DNA of 64,000 nucleotides. It comes from JAPPHA01 sp965221575. Its GTDB lineage: Bacteria; Pseudomonadota; Alphaproteobacteria; Rhodobacterales; Rhodobacteraceae. The notes below the pieces were generated by a model that was not told where the DNA came from, did no database searches, and saw nothing but the letters and a program-made list of their open reading frames with translations. The translations under genes and the position numbers were made by a program. Where the stretch lies: positions 62,001 to 126,000 of the forward strand of contig CBDCSM010000002.1 of NCBI GenBank assembly GCA_965221575.1, written 5' to 3'. The stretch's first letter is position 1, and every line of letters begins with the position of its first letter. Of the stretch, positions 8,677 to 17,446 are shown one piece after another.

Positions 8677-9126
8677 CGATGTTGTCATCCCTTGCTGCCG
8701 GGAATTCATGGAGATCCCGAAAAAAGCGGCAGTTAACGCATGTCCGCGAACCTGTCCAGATACTACGCCGCCAGCGAACACGCCGCCCACGTCCTGCGCG
8801 TGACTTGCGACCACTCGAACTATCGATCATTCGAGGAGATTCCGCAACCGGATTCTGCCTGTAACGAGCGTCGATGACGAATTCGCGACCGACAGGGTTT
8901 CCCTTCGTGCCACGCATGTGCTGCTTATTTGCGGAGCCGGACGTGCAATTGAAGATTTGCCGGCCTGCCGACTCAAGATCGGTTACGTGGCCCTTGACGA
9001 TCGTGGCCAGGTTGATTGCGACCGATCAACGTTCGTCGTAAAAGGGTCGCGCCGGTTCTGGTGTTCGGCCCGGGTTACAGTGCGGCATTTACCTGGCCCG
9101 GGACTTGACGACGGAGAAGTTGGAAA
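8677..9126. other. Divergent intergenic region rpsU/COQ9
   Basis: About 450 bases with no supportable gene between the divergent rpsU and COQ9 starts. It must contain the promoters for both directions. No convincing -35/-10 pair or operator was assigned by eye. Confidence 0.5.
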
Positions 9127-9840
9127 ATGACCACGAATTGCGACACACGCGCAGCCAGGGCACGTATTCTCGCTGCGGCACTACCACTGGTCCCGTTCAA
9201 TGGATGGGGACATGCCACCTGGGATGGCGCCGTCAAGGAGTCGGGCCTGGATATCCGTGAAGCGCGCCGGGTCTTTCCACGTACCAGCCTTGATCTTGCA
9301 CTCGAGTACGAAGCCACCCTTGATCGCGAAATGGTGCAGAAACTTGAAGAGTCGGCTTCGGATCTGGAGTCGTTACGTTTCCGCGATCGCGTCGTATACG
9401 CCGTCAGGACACGGTTCGAATTGGCGGACCGGGAGGTCCTGCGGAAATCCACGGCCTCGTTCGCGCTGCCGCATCATGCCGCCCCTGGCGCGCACGCCTT
9501 GTGGAAAACGGCTGATACCATCTGGAACGCGCTGAACGACACGTCGAGAGATGTGAACTGGTACACCAAGCGGATGCTCCTGTCGGGGATACTGGCGTCG
9601 ACAAACCTGTTCTGGATTGGCGACGAGTCGCAGGGTCAATCGGATACCTGGGAGTTTCTCGACCGGCGCATCGAAGACGTGATGCGAATTGAGCGGGGGA
9701 AGGCCAGGCTGCGTGATCTGCCAGGTTTCCAGGCGTTCATGGCTGGACCCGGCAGGATCCTCAAATCGATTTCGGCTCCTCCGGGGGTTGCACCTCCCGA
9801 TCTGCCCGGATTCATGCCCGAGGATTCACCGAAATCCTGA
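9127..9840 (+). CDS. COQ9 family protein, ubiquinone biosynthesis
   Basis: A 237-residue protein of the COQ9 family, which binds lipid and supports COQ7-type hydroxylation in ubiquinone synthesis in mitochondria; the bacterial role is inferred. The N-terminal part has the TetR-like helical start (ARARILAAALPLVPFNGW). The C-terminal COQ9 domain carries the conserved block VNWYTKRMLLSGILASTNLFWIGD, quoted here as its core WYTKRMLLSG and STNLFW. The ATG at 9127 lies shortly after a GGAGAAG stretch at about 9114. It is divergent from rpsU. Confidence 0.9.
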   Translation: MTTNCDTRAARARILAAALPLVPFNGWGHATWDGAVKESGLDIREARRVFPRTSLDLALEYEATLDREMVQKLEESASDLESLRFRDRVVYAVRTRFELADREVLRKSTASFALPHHAAPGAHALWKTADTIWNALNDTSRDVNWYTKRMLLSGILASTNLFWIGDESQGQSDTWEFLDRRIEDVMRIERGKARLRDLPGFQAFMAGPGRILKSISAPPGVAPPDLPGFMPEDSPKS

Positions 9841-9915
9841 GCTCACCCCGGCCAAGGTTGAATCGCCTGTCAGCATTGTCTAAGAGCGGCGGCGAATTCT
9901 GACGGGAGAAAAGTC

Positions 9916-10779
9916 TTGGCGATTGGACGCAAGGCCGCGACCTGGTTCGACGGAGCCTGGCACGATGGCAATGTCCCCATCATGGGATCCGCCGACCACG
10001 GTTTGTGGCTCGGTACGCTCGTGTTCGACGGCGCGCGGCAGTTTGACGGCGTGCGGCCGGACCTGGATCTGCATTGTGATCGAATCGTCGCCTCCGCGCG
10101 AACGATGGGAATGACGCCTCCGGTCACGTCCGAGGAGGTCCACGGGTTGATCGAGGAGGGTTGCCGGCGGTTTGACAGTGACGAAGCGCTTTACCTGCGG
10201 CCGATGATGTGGTCCCGGGAGGGAGGCCCCGGCGTCGTTGAAATTGACCCGGACAGCACCCGCTTCGCGATTTGCATCGAGACGTATCCCATGCCGGCCG
10301 TCGGGCAGTTCTCGTTGACGGTATCTCCCTACCGGCGCCCCATGCCCGACATGGCTCTGACGACAGCGAAGGCCGCGTCGCTCTATGCCAACAACGGACG
10401 AATTATCGCTGAGGCGCGCAGTCGCGGATTTTCCAACGCTCTCTCGCTGGATATCAATGATCATGTCGCGGAGACGGCGTCGACCAACGTGTTCATGGTG
10501 CGGGATCAGGAGATCCTGACACCGGTTCCGAACGGGATGTTCCTGAATGGACTGACTCGCCAGCGTATCATCAGGTTGCTTGCGGAAGATGGAAATGCCG
10601 TCAACGAGACCACGCTGACAGTCGAGGATTTTCGTGGAGCCGACGAGATTTTCGTGACGGGAAACATCGGAAAGGTCGTGCCCGTGACGCGGTTTGACGA
10701 CCGCGATCTCAATATCGGACGGACCGCGATGAAGGTCCGCGAAATGTACTGGGATTTCGCCCACTCGTTGTCCGGATAG
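9916..10779 (+). CDS. Class IV aminotransferase (branched-chain aminotransferase/DAAT-like)
   Basis: A pyridoxal-phosphate aminotransferase of fold type IV, 287 residues. The catalytic lysine lies in TTAKAASLYANN, and the phosphate-binding region follows (NDHVAETASTNVFMV, then NGLTRQRII). These features fit BCAT-like enzymes that transfer amino groups between branched-chain amino acids and 2-oxoglutarate; D-amino-acid aminotransferase or aminodeoxychorismate lyase cannot be excluded. Initiation is at TTG 9916, with GGGAG eight bases upstream. It lies 21 bases before a quinone oxidoreductase gene on the same strand and may be co-transcribed with it. Confidence 0.85.
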   Translation: MAIGRKAATWFDGAWHDGNVPIMGSADHGLWLGTLVFDGARQFDGVRPDLDLHCDRIVASARTMGMTPPVTSEEVHGLIEEGCRRFDSDEALYLRPMMWSREGGPGVVEIDPDSTRFAICIETYPMPAVGQFSLTVSPYRRPMPDMALTTAKAASLYANNGRIIAEARSRGFSNALSLDINDHVAETASTNVFMVRDQEILTPVPNGMFLNGLTRQRIIRLLAEDGNAVNETTLTVEDFRGADEIFVTGNIGKVVPVTRFDDRDLNIGRTAMKVREMYWDFAHSLSG

Positions 10780-10800
10780 CAACGACAGGGACCTGAAGCC

Positions 10801-11799
10801 ATGCAGTTGCCGAAATCGATGCGCGCGATCGAGATCAGGGAACCTGGCGGACCCGAGGTCCTGACCGAAGTCTCGCGGCCGGTACCTGCCCCGGGGGATG
10901 GCCAGGTTCTGATCAGGATCGAGGCCGCCGGGGTCAATCGGCCTGATTGCCTGCAAAGAGCCGGCCTCTATGCACCGCCGCCGACGGCTTCGGACCTTCC
11001 CGGGCTGGAAGCGGCCGGGGCCATCGTCGCGACCGGGCCTGGCGCGACACGATGGCAGGTCGGCGATCCGGTCACGGCCTTGCTGCCCGGGGGGGGATAC
11101 GCCGAATTCGCCGCAACCCACGAGGATCACGCACTGCCGGTTCCTTCTGGACTCGGCATGCAGGAGGCGGCGGCCCTGTGCGAGACCTTTTTCACGGTCT
11201 GGAGCAACGTCTTTACGCGCGGGGGCCTCAAGGCGGGAGAGTCCTTTCTTGTCCACGGCGGCACTTCCGGGATCGGCACGACGGCGATCCAGCTGGCGCA
11301 CGAGTTCGGAGCGCGGGTGTTCACCACTGCCGGGTCCGCGGAAAAGTGCGAACGATGCCTGGAATTGGGCGCAGACGTAGCGATCAACTATCGGGAACAG
11401 GACTTCGTCGACCGCATCGCTGACGAAACGAAAAGCGGTGGGGTCGATCTCATTCTCGACATGGTTGGAGGGGACTATATCCCGCGAAACCTCACGGCTC
11501 TGGCCGAGGATGGTCGTCTGGTCCAGATCGCCTTCCTGCGCGGGCCAAGGCAGACGCTCAACCTCGCACGTCTCATGACACGGAGGTTGACCATCACGGG
11601 GTCGACCCTTCGACCGCAAAGCGATCAGGCGAAGGCACGGATCGCGCGGGATCTTTCTGAAAGAGTGTGGCCGTTGCTGGACACGGGCCAGGTGCACCCG
11701 GTCATGGATTCGGTCTTTGACCTGAGAGAGGCGGCAGAGGCTCACCGTTACATGGAGAGTTCGGCGCACATCGGAAAGATCGTCCTCGCAGTTTCCTGA
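10801..11799 (+). CDS. NAD(P)H-quinone oxidoreductase, zinc-free MDR family (PIG3-like)
   Basis: A 332-residue medium-chain dehydrogenase/reductase. The N-terminal GroES-like domain begins MRAIEIREPGGPEVL and contains the family motif AGVNRPDCLQRAG. The Rossmann domain has GGTSGIGTTAIQLA and the later FTTAGSAEKC segment. The absence of zinc-ligand cysteines places it with quinone oxidoreductases (QOR/TP53I3-like), which use NAD(P)H to reduce quinones. It follows the aminotransferase closely; no functional link is evident. Confidence 0.9.
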   Translation: MQLPKSMRAIEIREPGGPEVLTEVSRPVPAPGDGQVLIRIEAAGVNRPDCLQRAGLYAPPPTASDLPGLEAAGAIVATGPGATRWQVGDPVTALLPGGGYAEFAATHEDHALPVPSGLGMQEAAALCETFFTVWSNVFTRGGLKAGESFLVHGGTSGIGTTAIQLAHEFGARVFTTAGSAEKCERCLELGADVAINYREQDFVDRIADETKSGGVDLILDMVGGDYIPRNLTALAEDGRLVQIAFLRGPRQTLNLARLMTRRLTITGSTLRPQSDQAKARIARDLSERVWPLLDTGQVHPVMDSVFDLREAAEAHRYMESSAHIGKIVLAVS

Positions 11800-12132
11800 T
11801 CCTTTGTCTCCCGCCGCCGGGCAGGTATCCGGAGGCGCTCTCCACCAGCTGTTGCAGCTAAAACGCCGCCGGGGTTACGGTTTCGCCACGGACGTCGGAA
11901 ATCGCTCCATTACGTTTGGAGCAGTGCGTTCCCGATTGGCCCCGGCCGGCAGGTGTCGACGTGTTCACGGCCAGCGGCGGATCTCCTGGACTCGATCACC
12001 ATACCAGAGGCCAACATCGGTTCCGCACCAAAACGCGCGACATCCGGTATGGATCACTGCTCCAAGACGATACACTGTCGGGACACGAACCCGTAACGAT
12101 CGGGACGAGTCCATCAATACGAATGCGGTGAC
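11800..12132. other. Geneless stretch before nucleotidyltransferase gene
   Basis: About 330 bases without a supportable gene. No terminator with a T-run and no repeats were recognised, apart from the promoter and operator block that starts at 12133. Confidence 0.45.
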
Positions 12133-12174
12133 TTGAAATACCCTATCAGGGTACTATACTACCCATTATGGGTA
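12133..12174 (+). promoter_or_regulatory. Double-palindrome promoter, probably leaderless
   Basis: TTGAAA (12133-12138) and TATACT (12155-12160) form a -35/-10 pair with a 16-base spacer. A perfect palindrome TACCCTATCAGGGTA (12139-12153) fills the spacer, and a second, TACCCATTATGGGTA (12160-12174), covers the predicted transcription start and the ATG at 12168. Their centres are 21 bp apart, two helical turns. The predicted start of transcription (about 12167) coincides with the ATG, so the mRNA would be leaderless. The layout suggests autorepression by the winged-helix protein encoded here. Confidence 0.72.
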
Positions 12175-12809
12175 CGACAGCTTCGACACCTGTTGCGATA
12201 GTGAATCTCCGAAGGGAAGAATCCAGCACCTCGGCACTTGCCGATGCGTTGTTCACGTCGACACAGCAGCGCGTTCTCGCTCTGCTCTTCGGGCAGCCGG
12301 ACCGGGAATTCTTCGTCACCGAAGTCATCGCCCTGGCAGGCTCGGGACGCGGCGCAGTGCAGAGAGAGTTAACCCGCCTCGCCGGAAGCGGTCTTGCGGC
12401 CGTCTCGCGCGTGGGCAACCGCAAGTATTACCGGGCCAATCGAGAATCGCCCTTGTTCGAGGAGATTCGCGGTATCGTCCGCAAAACGATTGGTCTGGAA
12501 GAGTCCGTTCGTGGGGCGCTCAAACCGTTGGCAGACAAACTGACTTTGGCCCTGCTGTTCGGATCGGTTGCCAGGCGCAAGGACACGGCGGCGAGCGACA
12601 TCGATCTCCTGCTCGTTTCCGACGATCTGACGCTGGAAGCGATCTACGCTGCCATGGTGCAGGTCGAGGGCCGGCTCGGGCGACATGTGAACCCGACGCT
12701 CTATACTTCTGATGAGTTTCGGATGCGGCGCGCGGTCGAGGCCGGGTTCTTGACCCGTATCCTGCGAGGGCCTCACGTGGTTCTGGCGGGGAGTCTCAAT
12801 GGCGAATGA
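12168..12809 (+). CDS. Winged-helix regulator fused to MNT-type nucleotidyltransferase
   Basis: A 213-residue two-domain protein. Residues about 30-90 form a winged helix (STQQRVLALLFG, then GRGAVQRELTRLAGSGL and a YYRAN wing). Residues about 118-200 form a minimal nucleotidyltransferase with the GSxxR motif (G132, S133, R136) and the metal-binding D144-x-D146 of SDIDLLLV. MNT proteins pair with HEPN toxins as antitoxins that AMPylate the toxin; the fused winged helix would supply promoter binding. The gene starts inside an operator palindrome, with no Shine-Dalgarno site. Its natural partner immediately downstream is broken, so it may now be an orphan regulator. Confidence 0.82.
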   Translation: MGTTASTPVAIVNLRREESSTSALADALFTSTQQRVLALLFGQPDREFFVTEVIALAGSGRGAVQRELTRLAGSGLAAVSRVGNRKYYRANRESPLFEEIRGIVRKTIGLEESVRGALKPLADKLTLALLFGSVARRKDTAASDIDLLLVSDDLTLEAIYAAMVQVEGRLGRHVNPTLYTSDEFRMRRAVEAGFLTRILRGPHVVLAGSLNGE

Positions 12810-13055
12810 ATACCCGGAATATCTCGTGGCGAGGGACATGCCGAAGTGGACGCGACCTCAAACGACAGGGTTTCGGGGGTTGTCCGATCGGGAGCCGCTC
12901 GGCTCAAGGATGCGAAGAACGATGATCTCGACCTCGGGTCCCGGTTCAACCTTTCCTGAAACGCCAAGGGCGCCTCGTCCCTGGCGGCGGTTTCCATCGC
13001 GCGCGTCCCAATTACGCTTTTCGGCATCGAGCGGTATGAGTATAGAGTTGAGTGA
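12799..13055 (+). pseudogene. Decayed HEPN-like partner of the nucleotidyltransferase
   Basis: An ATG at 12799 overlaps the end of the upstream gene, the usual arrangement for an MNT-HEPN pair. That frame soon becomes low-quality sequence. In another frame from about 12864 the translation reads VVRSGAARLKDAKNDD and continues to GSRFNLS, then a TGA at 12957-12959, then NAKGASSLAAVSIA. This resembles, from memory, the HEPN-family run with RSGRARLxDA followed by FDLAYNAAHALALAAL. The reading therefore needs one frameshift near 12860 and one stop, and then ends early at 13055. The assignment rests on remembered family patterns, not a search. Confidence 0.5.
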
Positions 13056-13134
13056 AACCGGTAGGAAATTGCACCGTTGGAGAATCCGACGAGGCTGACC
13101 GGGGAATCGCTTCCGGTTCAAGCGAGGTACGAGA

Positions 13135-13878
13135 ATGGCGACTCCGATCATGGCGACGGCCACCGCCGTTTGGCTTGTCGACAACACGTCACTGACGTTC
13201 AAACAGATCGCAGAATTCTGCGGCCTGCATGAACTCGAGGTGAATGGCATCGCCGATGGCGAGTTCGCAATCGGCATCAAGGGACTGGATCCGGTCGCAA
13301 GCAACCAGCTGGACGCCGGGGAAATCGAGAAGGGTCAAGGCGATCCCGAGTACAGCCTGATTCTCAAACAGGACCTGTTGACGCAGAGCAGGTCGAAGCG
13401 GCGGGAAACCCGCTATACGCCGCTGTCCAAACGACAGGACAAGCCGGCCGCGATCAATTGGCTTGTCAGGTTTCATCCGGAACTGTCCGACAGCCAGATT
13501 GCCCGCCTGATCGGTACGACGAGGCCGACGATCAAATCCGTACGCGAGCGTACGCACTGGAACATGGCCAATATCCAGCCGACAGATCCGGTCGCGCTCG
13601 GGCTGTGCAAGCAGACCGAGCTCGATGCCGCGATCGTCCTGGCGATGAAAAAGAAGGAAAAGGTCGGCGAAGCCATGACGATGGAGCAGAGGAAAACGCT
13701 GGTATCGACCGAGCAGTCCCTGCACATGGAAACCGAGTACCGCATGCCATCGTCGATCAGCGGACTTGAGAACTTCACCCTTTCCGACAAGGCACGTGAA
13801 ACGGAAGCGGAAGAGGACCCACTGAGCGATGCGGAAAAACTGTTCAACCTGCCGTCCAAGGACAGTAACGACACGTAA
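13135..13878 (+). CDS. trcR: TrcR/DUF1013 transcriptional cell-cycle regulator
   Basis: A 247-residue protein that matches the alphaproteobacterial DUF1013 family, named TrcR after its link to cell-cycle transcription in Caulobacter. The N-terminal helix-turn-helix-like block is typical: TAVWLVDNTSLTFKQIAEFC, then GLHELEVNGIADGE. The centre contains a second DNA-binding-like segment (SDSQIARLIGTTRPTIKSV). The acidic C terminus is variable. A purine stretch (CGAGGTACGAGA) precedes the ATG. A stem with a short T-run follows at 13888. The gene is not linked here to other cell-cycle genes. Confidence 0.9.
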   Translation: MATPIMATATAVWLVDNTSLTFKQIAEFCGLHELEVNGIADGEFAIGIKGLDPVASNQLDAGEIEKGQGDPEYSLILKQDLLTQSRSKRRETRYTPLSKRQDKPAAINWLVRFHPELSDSQIARLIGTTRPTIKSVRERTHWNMANIQPTDPVALGLCKQTELDAAIVLAMKKKEKVGEAMTMEQRKTLVSTEQSLHMETEYRMPSSISGLENFTLSDKARETEAEEDPLSDAEKLFNLPSKDSNDT

Positions 13879-13887
13879 CCCGGCCCG

Positions 13888-13911
13888 GGGGCGTGATCGG
13901 ACGCCCCTTTG
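13888..13911 (+). terminator. Rho-independent terminator after trcR
   Basis: GGGGCGT (13888-13894) pairs with ACGCCCC (13901-13907) across a six-base loop and is followed by TTTGT. It begins ten bases after the trcR stop. Confidence 0.65.
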
Positions 13912-13969
13912 TCCGTGACGACAGCAGGTTCAGAGCTCGACCGATTACCAGAATGGGACCGATGCAGGC

Positions 13970-15184
13970 ATGGATTTTGACGACATTTTTCAACGCCACG
14001 TCAATGCCCTGAAAGAAGAGGGCAATTACCGTATCTTCGCGGAAATTGAACGCCGAAGGGGCAGCTTTCCGGACGCGACCAGCCATGAACATGACGGCAA
14101 AAGCGACATCACGGTCTGGTGTTCGAACGATTACCTCGGCATGGCGCAGCACGAAACCGTCATCCGGGCGGCGAAGGACGCGATTTCCCGCTACGGGGTC
14201 GGTTCGGGCGGGACCCGCAACATCTCGGGAACCAATCACTGCCATGTGCTCCTGGAACGGGAACTTGCCGATCTCCACAACAAGGAAGCGGCACTCCTGT
14301 TCACATCCGGATATGTCGCCAACTGGAGCACGCTTTCAACCATAGCGTCGAGGATTCCCGGCACCGTCATCCTTTCGGATTCGGCCAATCACGCGTCGAT
14401 GATCGAGGGAATTCGCCACTCCCGTGCCACCAAGTTGATCTGGCAGCACAATGACGTGGAGGACCTTGACCGAAAACTTAGCGGGATTCCGCCGGACGTT
14501 CCGAAAATCGTCGCTTTCGAGTCCCTGTACTCGATGGATGGCGATATCGCTCCGATCGGCGAGATCTGTGATGTTGCCGACCGGTACGGGGCGATGACCT
14601 ACCTGGATGAAGTCCACGCCGTCGGTCTCTACGGCCGTCGCGGTGCCGGCATTGCGGAACGGGACGGAGCTGAAGACCGGATCACCATTATTGAAGGAAC
14701 GCTTGCAAAGGCCTTCGGATGCCAGGGGGGATACATTGCGGCTTCCCGGACCTGCTGCGATTTTGTCAGGTCTTTCGCCAGCGGATTCATCTTCACGACA
14801 TCGCTGCCCCCTGCGATTGCGGCGGCAAGCCTAGCGGCAGTGCGCCATCTGAAGACCAGTGACCAGGAGCGAATGCGGCAGAGACGCCAGGTTGAGTGCC
14901 TCCGCCAACGTCTTGACGCAGCTGGCGTCCCGCACATGGGACACGGCAGCCATATCGTTGCGGTCCTGATCAAGGATCCGGAAAAATGCCGCCAGATCAG
15001 CGAGATCCTGCGAAGGGATTACGGGATCTATGTCGCTCCGATCAATTACCCGACAGTGCCACGGGGAACCGAACGGCTGCGAATCACTCCTTCACCCCTG
15101 CACGATGACGCCGACATAGACAAGCTTGTCGGAGCGTTGTCCGCGCTCTGGAACCAGTGCGCCCTGGCGCGCGCGGCCGCTTGA
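13970..15184 (+). CDS. hemA: 5-aminolevulinate synthase
   Basis: Catalyses the pyridoxal-phosphate-dependent condensation of glycine with succinyl-CoA to 5-aminolevulinate, the first step of the C4 (Shemin) heme pathway of alphaproteobacteria. At 404 residues it has the family length. Diagnostic blocks include WCSNDYLGMAQH, GSGGTRNISGTNH, YLDEVHAVGLYG and the cofactor lysine K247 in GTLAKAFG. It starts a block of four heme genes, followed by hemF on the same strand. No frameshift or missing residue was seen. Confidence 0.97.
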   Translation: MDFDDIFQRHVNALKEEGNYRIFAEIERRRGSFPDATSHEHDGKSDITVWCSNDYLGMAQHETVIRAAKDAISRYGVGSGGTRNISGTNHCHVLLERELADLHNKEAALLFTSGYVANWSTLSTIASRIPGTVILSDSANHASMIEGIRHSRATKLIWQHNDVEDLDRKLSGIPPDVPKIVAFESLYSMDGDIAPIGEICDVADRYGAMTYLDEVHAVGLYGRRGAGIAERDGAEDRITIIEGTLAKAFGCQGGYIAASRTCCDFVRSFASGFIFTTSLPPAIAAASLAAVRHLKTSDQERMRQRRQVECLRQRLDAAGVPHMGHGSHIVAVLIKDPEKCRQISEILRRDYGIYVAPINYPTVPRGTERLRITPSPLHDDADIDKLVGALSALWNQCALARAAA

Positions 15185-15330
15185 CGGTTTGGGCGCCAGG
15201 CAACCCGGGGTGACGCCTTTCGGGCACCGCCACATCCTGATCTGAACATTCGCGGGATTCCACTCCGGCTATGGGCCGGGATGGCTCGCCAGGCGGGTGA
15301 AGGCACGCAGCGCTCAACAAGGGGTTTCTG

Positions 15331-16218
15331 TTGGAGAAAGAGATCGGCACCGGGCGGCGGCGGGTTGCGAACTGGTTTCGGTCGCTGCGCGACGAGGTTC
15401 GTGCGCATTGCGAATCTCTTGAAGACCGGCATGAAACCGGACCGCTGGCCGACCGCGCCCCGGGAAGGTTCGAAGTCCGAAACACCGTGCGCCAGGGGAC
15501 GGGCGACCCCGGCGGCGGGATCATGTCGGTCATGCGGGACGGCCGGGTGTTCGAAAAGGTCGGGGTTAACGTGTCGACCGTCCATGGAAGCCTCGACTCC
15601 AGGATGCTCAGGTCCTTGACCGCGCGCCGCGACATTCCGGGCTTGAAGGAAGACCCGCGGTTCTGGGCTTCGGGGATCTCGCTCGTTGCCCACATGAACA
15701 GCCCGAGGGTCCCCGCGGTTCACATGAATACCCGGATGTTTTGGACGCCTGTTGCGACATGGTTCGGAGGGGGGATCGATCTGAATCCTGCCCTTGAAAA
15801 CCCGGACGATACGAACAGGTTCCACCGCGTTCTCCAGGAAATCTGCGAACGCCACGACCGGGACTACTATGCGCAATTCAAGGACTGGGCAGACAGGTAT
15901 TTCTGGATTCCGCATCGCCATGAAGCACGAGGGGCGGGTGGGATCTTTTTCGACGATCTCGATTCCGGGGACGGGAACGCCGATTTCGCATTCGTGCAAA
16001 GCGTCGGGAGGGCTTTCGGCGAGGCCTGGCTGCCGATCGCCGAACAGAGGCGTTGCGAGACCTGGACGGAAGCGGAGCGGGAAATCCAGTTGACCAGGCG
16101 CGGGCGGTACGCCGAGTTCAACTTGCTCTACGACAGGGGCACGCGATTCGGCCTGGAGTCAGGGCATGATGTCGACGCCGTACTGATGAGCATGCCCCCC
16201 GCCGCCAGGTGGAGGTGA
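15331..16218 (+). CDS. hemF: Oxygen-dependent coproporphyrinogen III oxidase
   Basis: Converts coproporphyrinogen III to protoporphyrinogen IX using oxygen, in the cytoplasm. The 295-residue sequence carries family blocks: GGGIMSVMRDGRVFEKVGVN, then SLVAHMNSPRVPAVHMNTR with its conserved histidines, WFGGGIDLNP, and the C-terminal RGRYAEFNLLYDRGTRFGL. It starts at TTG 15331, with AAGGGG seven bases upstream; no in-frame ATG lies near. It is 146 bases downstream of hemA and converges with hemE. Presence of hemF implies heme synthesis under oxic conditions. Confidence 0.95.
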   Translation: MEKEIGTGRRRVANWFRSLRDEVRAHCESLEDRHETGPLADRAPGRFEVRNTVRQGTGDPGGGIMSVMRDGRVFEKVGVNVSTVHGSLDSRMLRSLTARRDIPGLKEDPRFWASGISLVAHMNSPRVPAVHMNTRMFWTPVATWFGGGIDLNPALENPDDTNRFHRVLQEICERHDRDYYAQFKDWADRYFWIPHRHEARGAGGIFFDDLDSGDGNADFAFVQSVGRAFGEAWLPIAEQRRCETWTEAEREIQLTRRGRYAEFNLLYDRGTRFGLESGHDVDAVLMSMPPAARWR

Positions 16219-16257
16219 CGGGTCAAGCCGAAAAAAGTCGCCTGTCCCGCCGGAATC

Positions 16258-17313
16258 TCAGCGACACTTGCGGGTCTCCCGAACGACCTCGAGCATTCGC
16301 AGGACATTGTCCGGATCACCGTCCGGCGTGATGCCATGCCCCAGGTTGAAAATGTGCGGGCCATTCGCGAATGCTTCGACAATTCTCCTGGTCTCGGAAA
16401 CGAGTTTCCTGCCGCCGGCGACCATGAGACGCGGATCGAGATTCCCCTGCACGCAGGCCGTGGGCTGAAGATGTTTCACCGCCCAGTCGACGTCGACGTC
16501 GGTGTCGAGGGCCAGTCCTGATACGCCGGTACGGGTCGCGTAGTCCCGATAGTGCCGACCCGCTCCCCTCGGAAATCCGATGACGGGAACATCCGGGCAA
16601 CTCGAGTTGAGCGCCTTGACGATTCGTTCATTGATCCGCGTGCAATACCGGTCGAACAGGCCCTCGTCCCGGGTCAGGCTGCCCGACCAGCTGTCGAAGA
16701 TCTTCAGAACTTCCGCACCGGCCCTGGCCTGCTGCTCAAGGTAGCGAATCGTCGCGTCGGTGAGCAGATCCATCAACCGGTCGAACAGGGGGCGGTTCTC
16801 GCGGAGCATTGCGTGCGCGGGTTCCTGTCCGGGGGTTCCGCGACCGGCGATCATGTAGGTCGCAACCGTCCACGGTGCGCCGGCAAATCCGATCAATGCC
16901 ACGTCGCCGGGCAACGCGTCCCTGAGAATCCGGACCGTTCGGTAGACGGGCTCGAGCTTCAGGTGGATGTCCCCAGCCGAAGCCAGTCTCCCGAGGTCAT
17001 CGGATTTCCGGATAACGGACAATTGCGGTCCCCGCCCTTCGGGAAAGTCAAGTTCGCAACCCAGCGCGTGGGGAAGAAGCAGGATGTCGGCGAACAGGAT
17101 CGCCGCGTCGAACCCGAAACGCTGTATCGGTTGCAGGGTCACCTCGGCTGCGAGTTCGGGCGTATAACACAGATTGAGGAAACTCCCGGCACGAGCTCTG
17201 GTTTTCATGTATTCAGGCAGGTATCGACCGGCCTGCCTCATCATCCAGACGGGCGGTGTCGGCAGGATCTCACGGTTCAATGCCTTGAGAAGGGATTTTC
17301 GAGATGTGTCCAG
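16258..17313 (-). CDS. hemE: Uroporphyrinogen decarboxylase
   Basis: Removes four carboxyls from uroporphyrinogen III to give coproporphyrinogen III. Family blocks are complete: PVWMMRQAGRYLPEY, GFAGAPWTVATYM, IFDSWSG, VIGFPRGAG, QGNLDP and FNLGHGITPDGDP. The start is uncertain. The conserved region begins SRKSLLKALNREI, and no ATG lies in frame close to it. A CTG at 17313 has GGGGG nine bases upstream and gives 351 residues, near the family norm. In-frame TTG 17391 and GTG 17421 would add 26 or 36 residues but have no clear binding site. The gene is divergent from hemC. Confidence 0.93.
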   Translation of the reverse strand: MDTSRKSLLKALNREILPTPPVWMMRQAGRYLPEYMKTRARAGSFLNLCYTPELAAEVTLQPIQRFGFDAAILFADILLLPHALGCELDFPEGRGPQLSVIRKSDDLGRLASAGDIHLKLEPVYRTVRILRDALPGDVALIGFAGAPWTVATYMIAGRGTPGQEPAHAMLRENRPLFDRLMDLLTDATIRYLEQQARAGAEVLKIFDSWSGSLTRDEGLFDRYCTRINERIVKALNSSCPDVPVIGFPRGAGRHYRDYATRTGVSGLALDTDVDVDWAVKHLQPTACVQGNLDPRLMVAGGRKLVSETRRIVEAFANGPHIFNLGHGITPDGDPDNVLRMLEVVRETRKCR

Positions 17314-17446
17314 TTGACAGCGCCCCCAGGTATCAATCGCCGACGATCGCGGACGGCAATACCATTTCCGGACTCGGGCATGAAGCCTCAAGCCGGTCCG
17401 TGGTTTGTCCTCGGCCGTCACATGGCATCGAATGGCAAGGGTCGAG

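Noticed and set aside
8677..8814. Longer N terminus for rpsU
   Set aside because: The added residues are not S21-like; the canonical MQVQVRDN start at 8676 fits the family.
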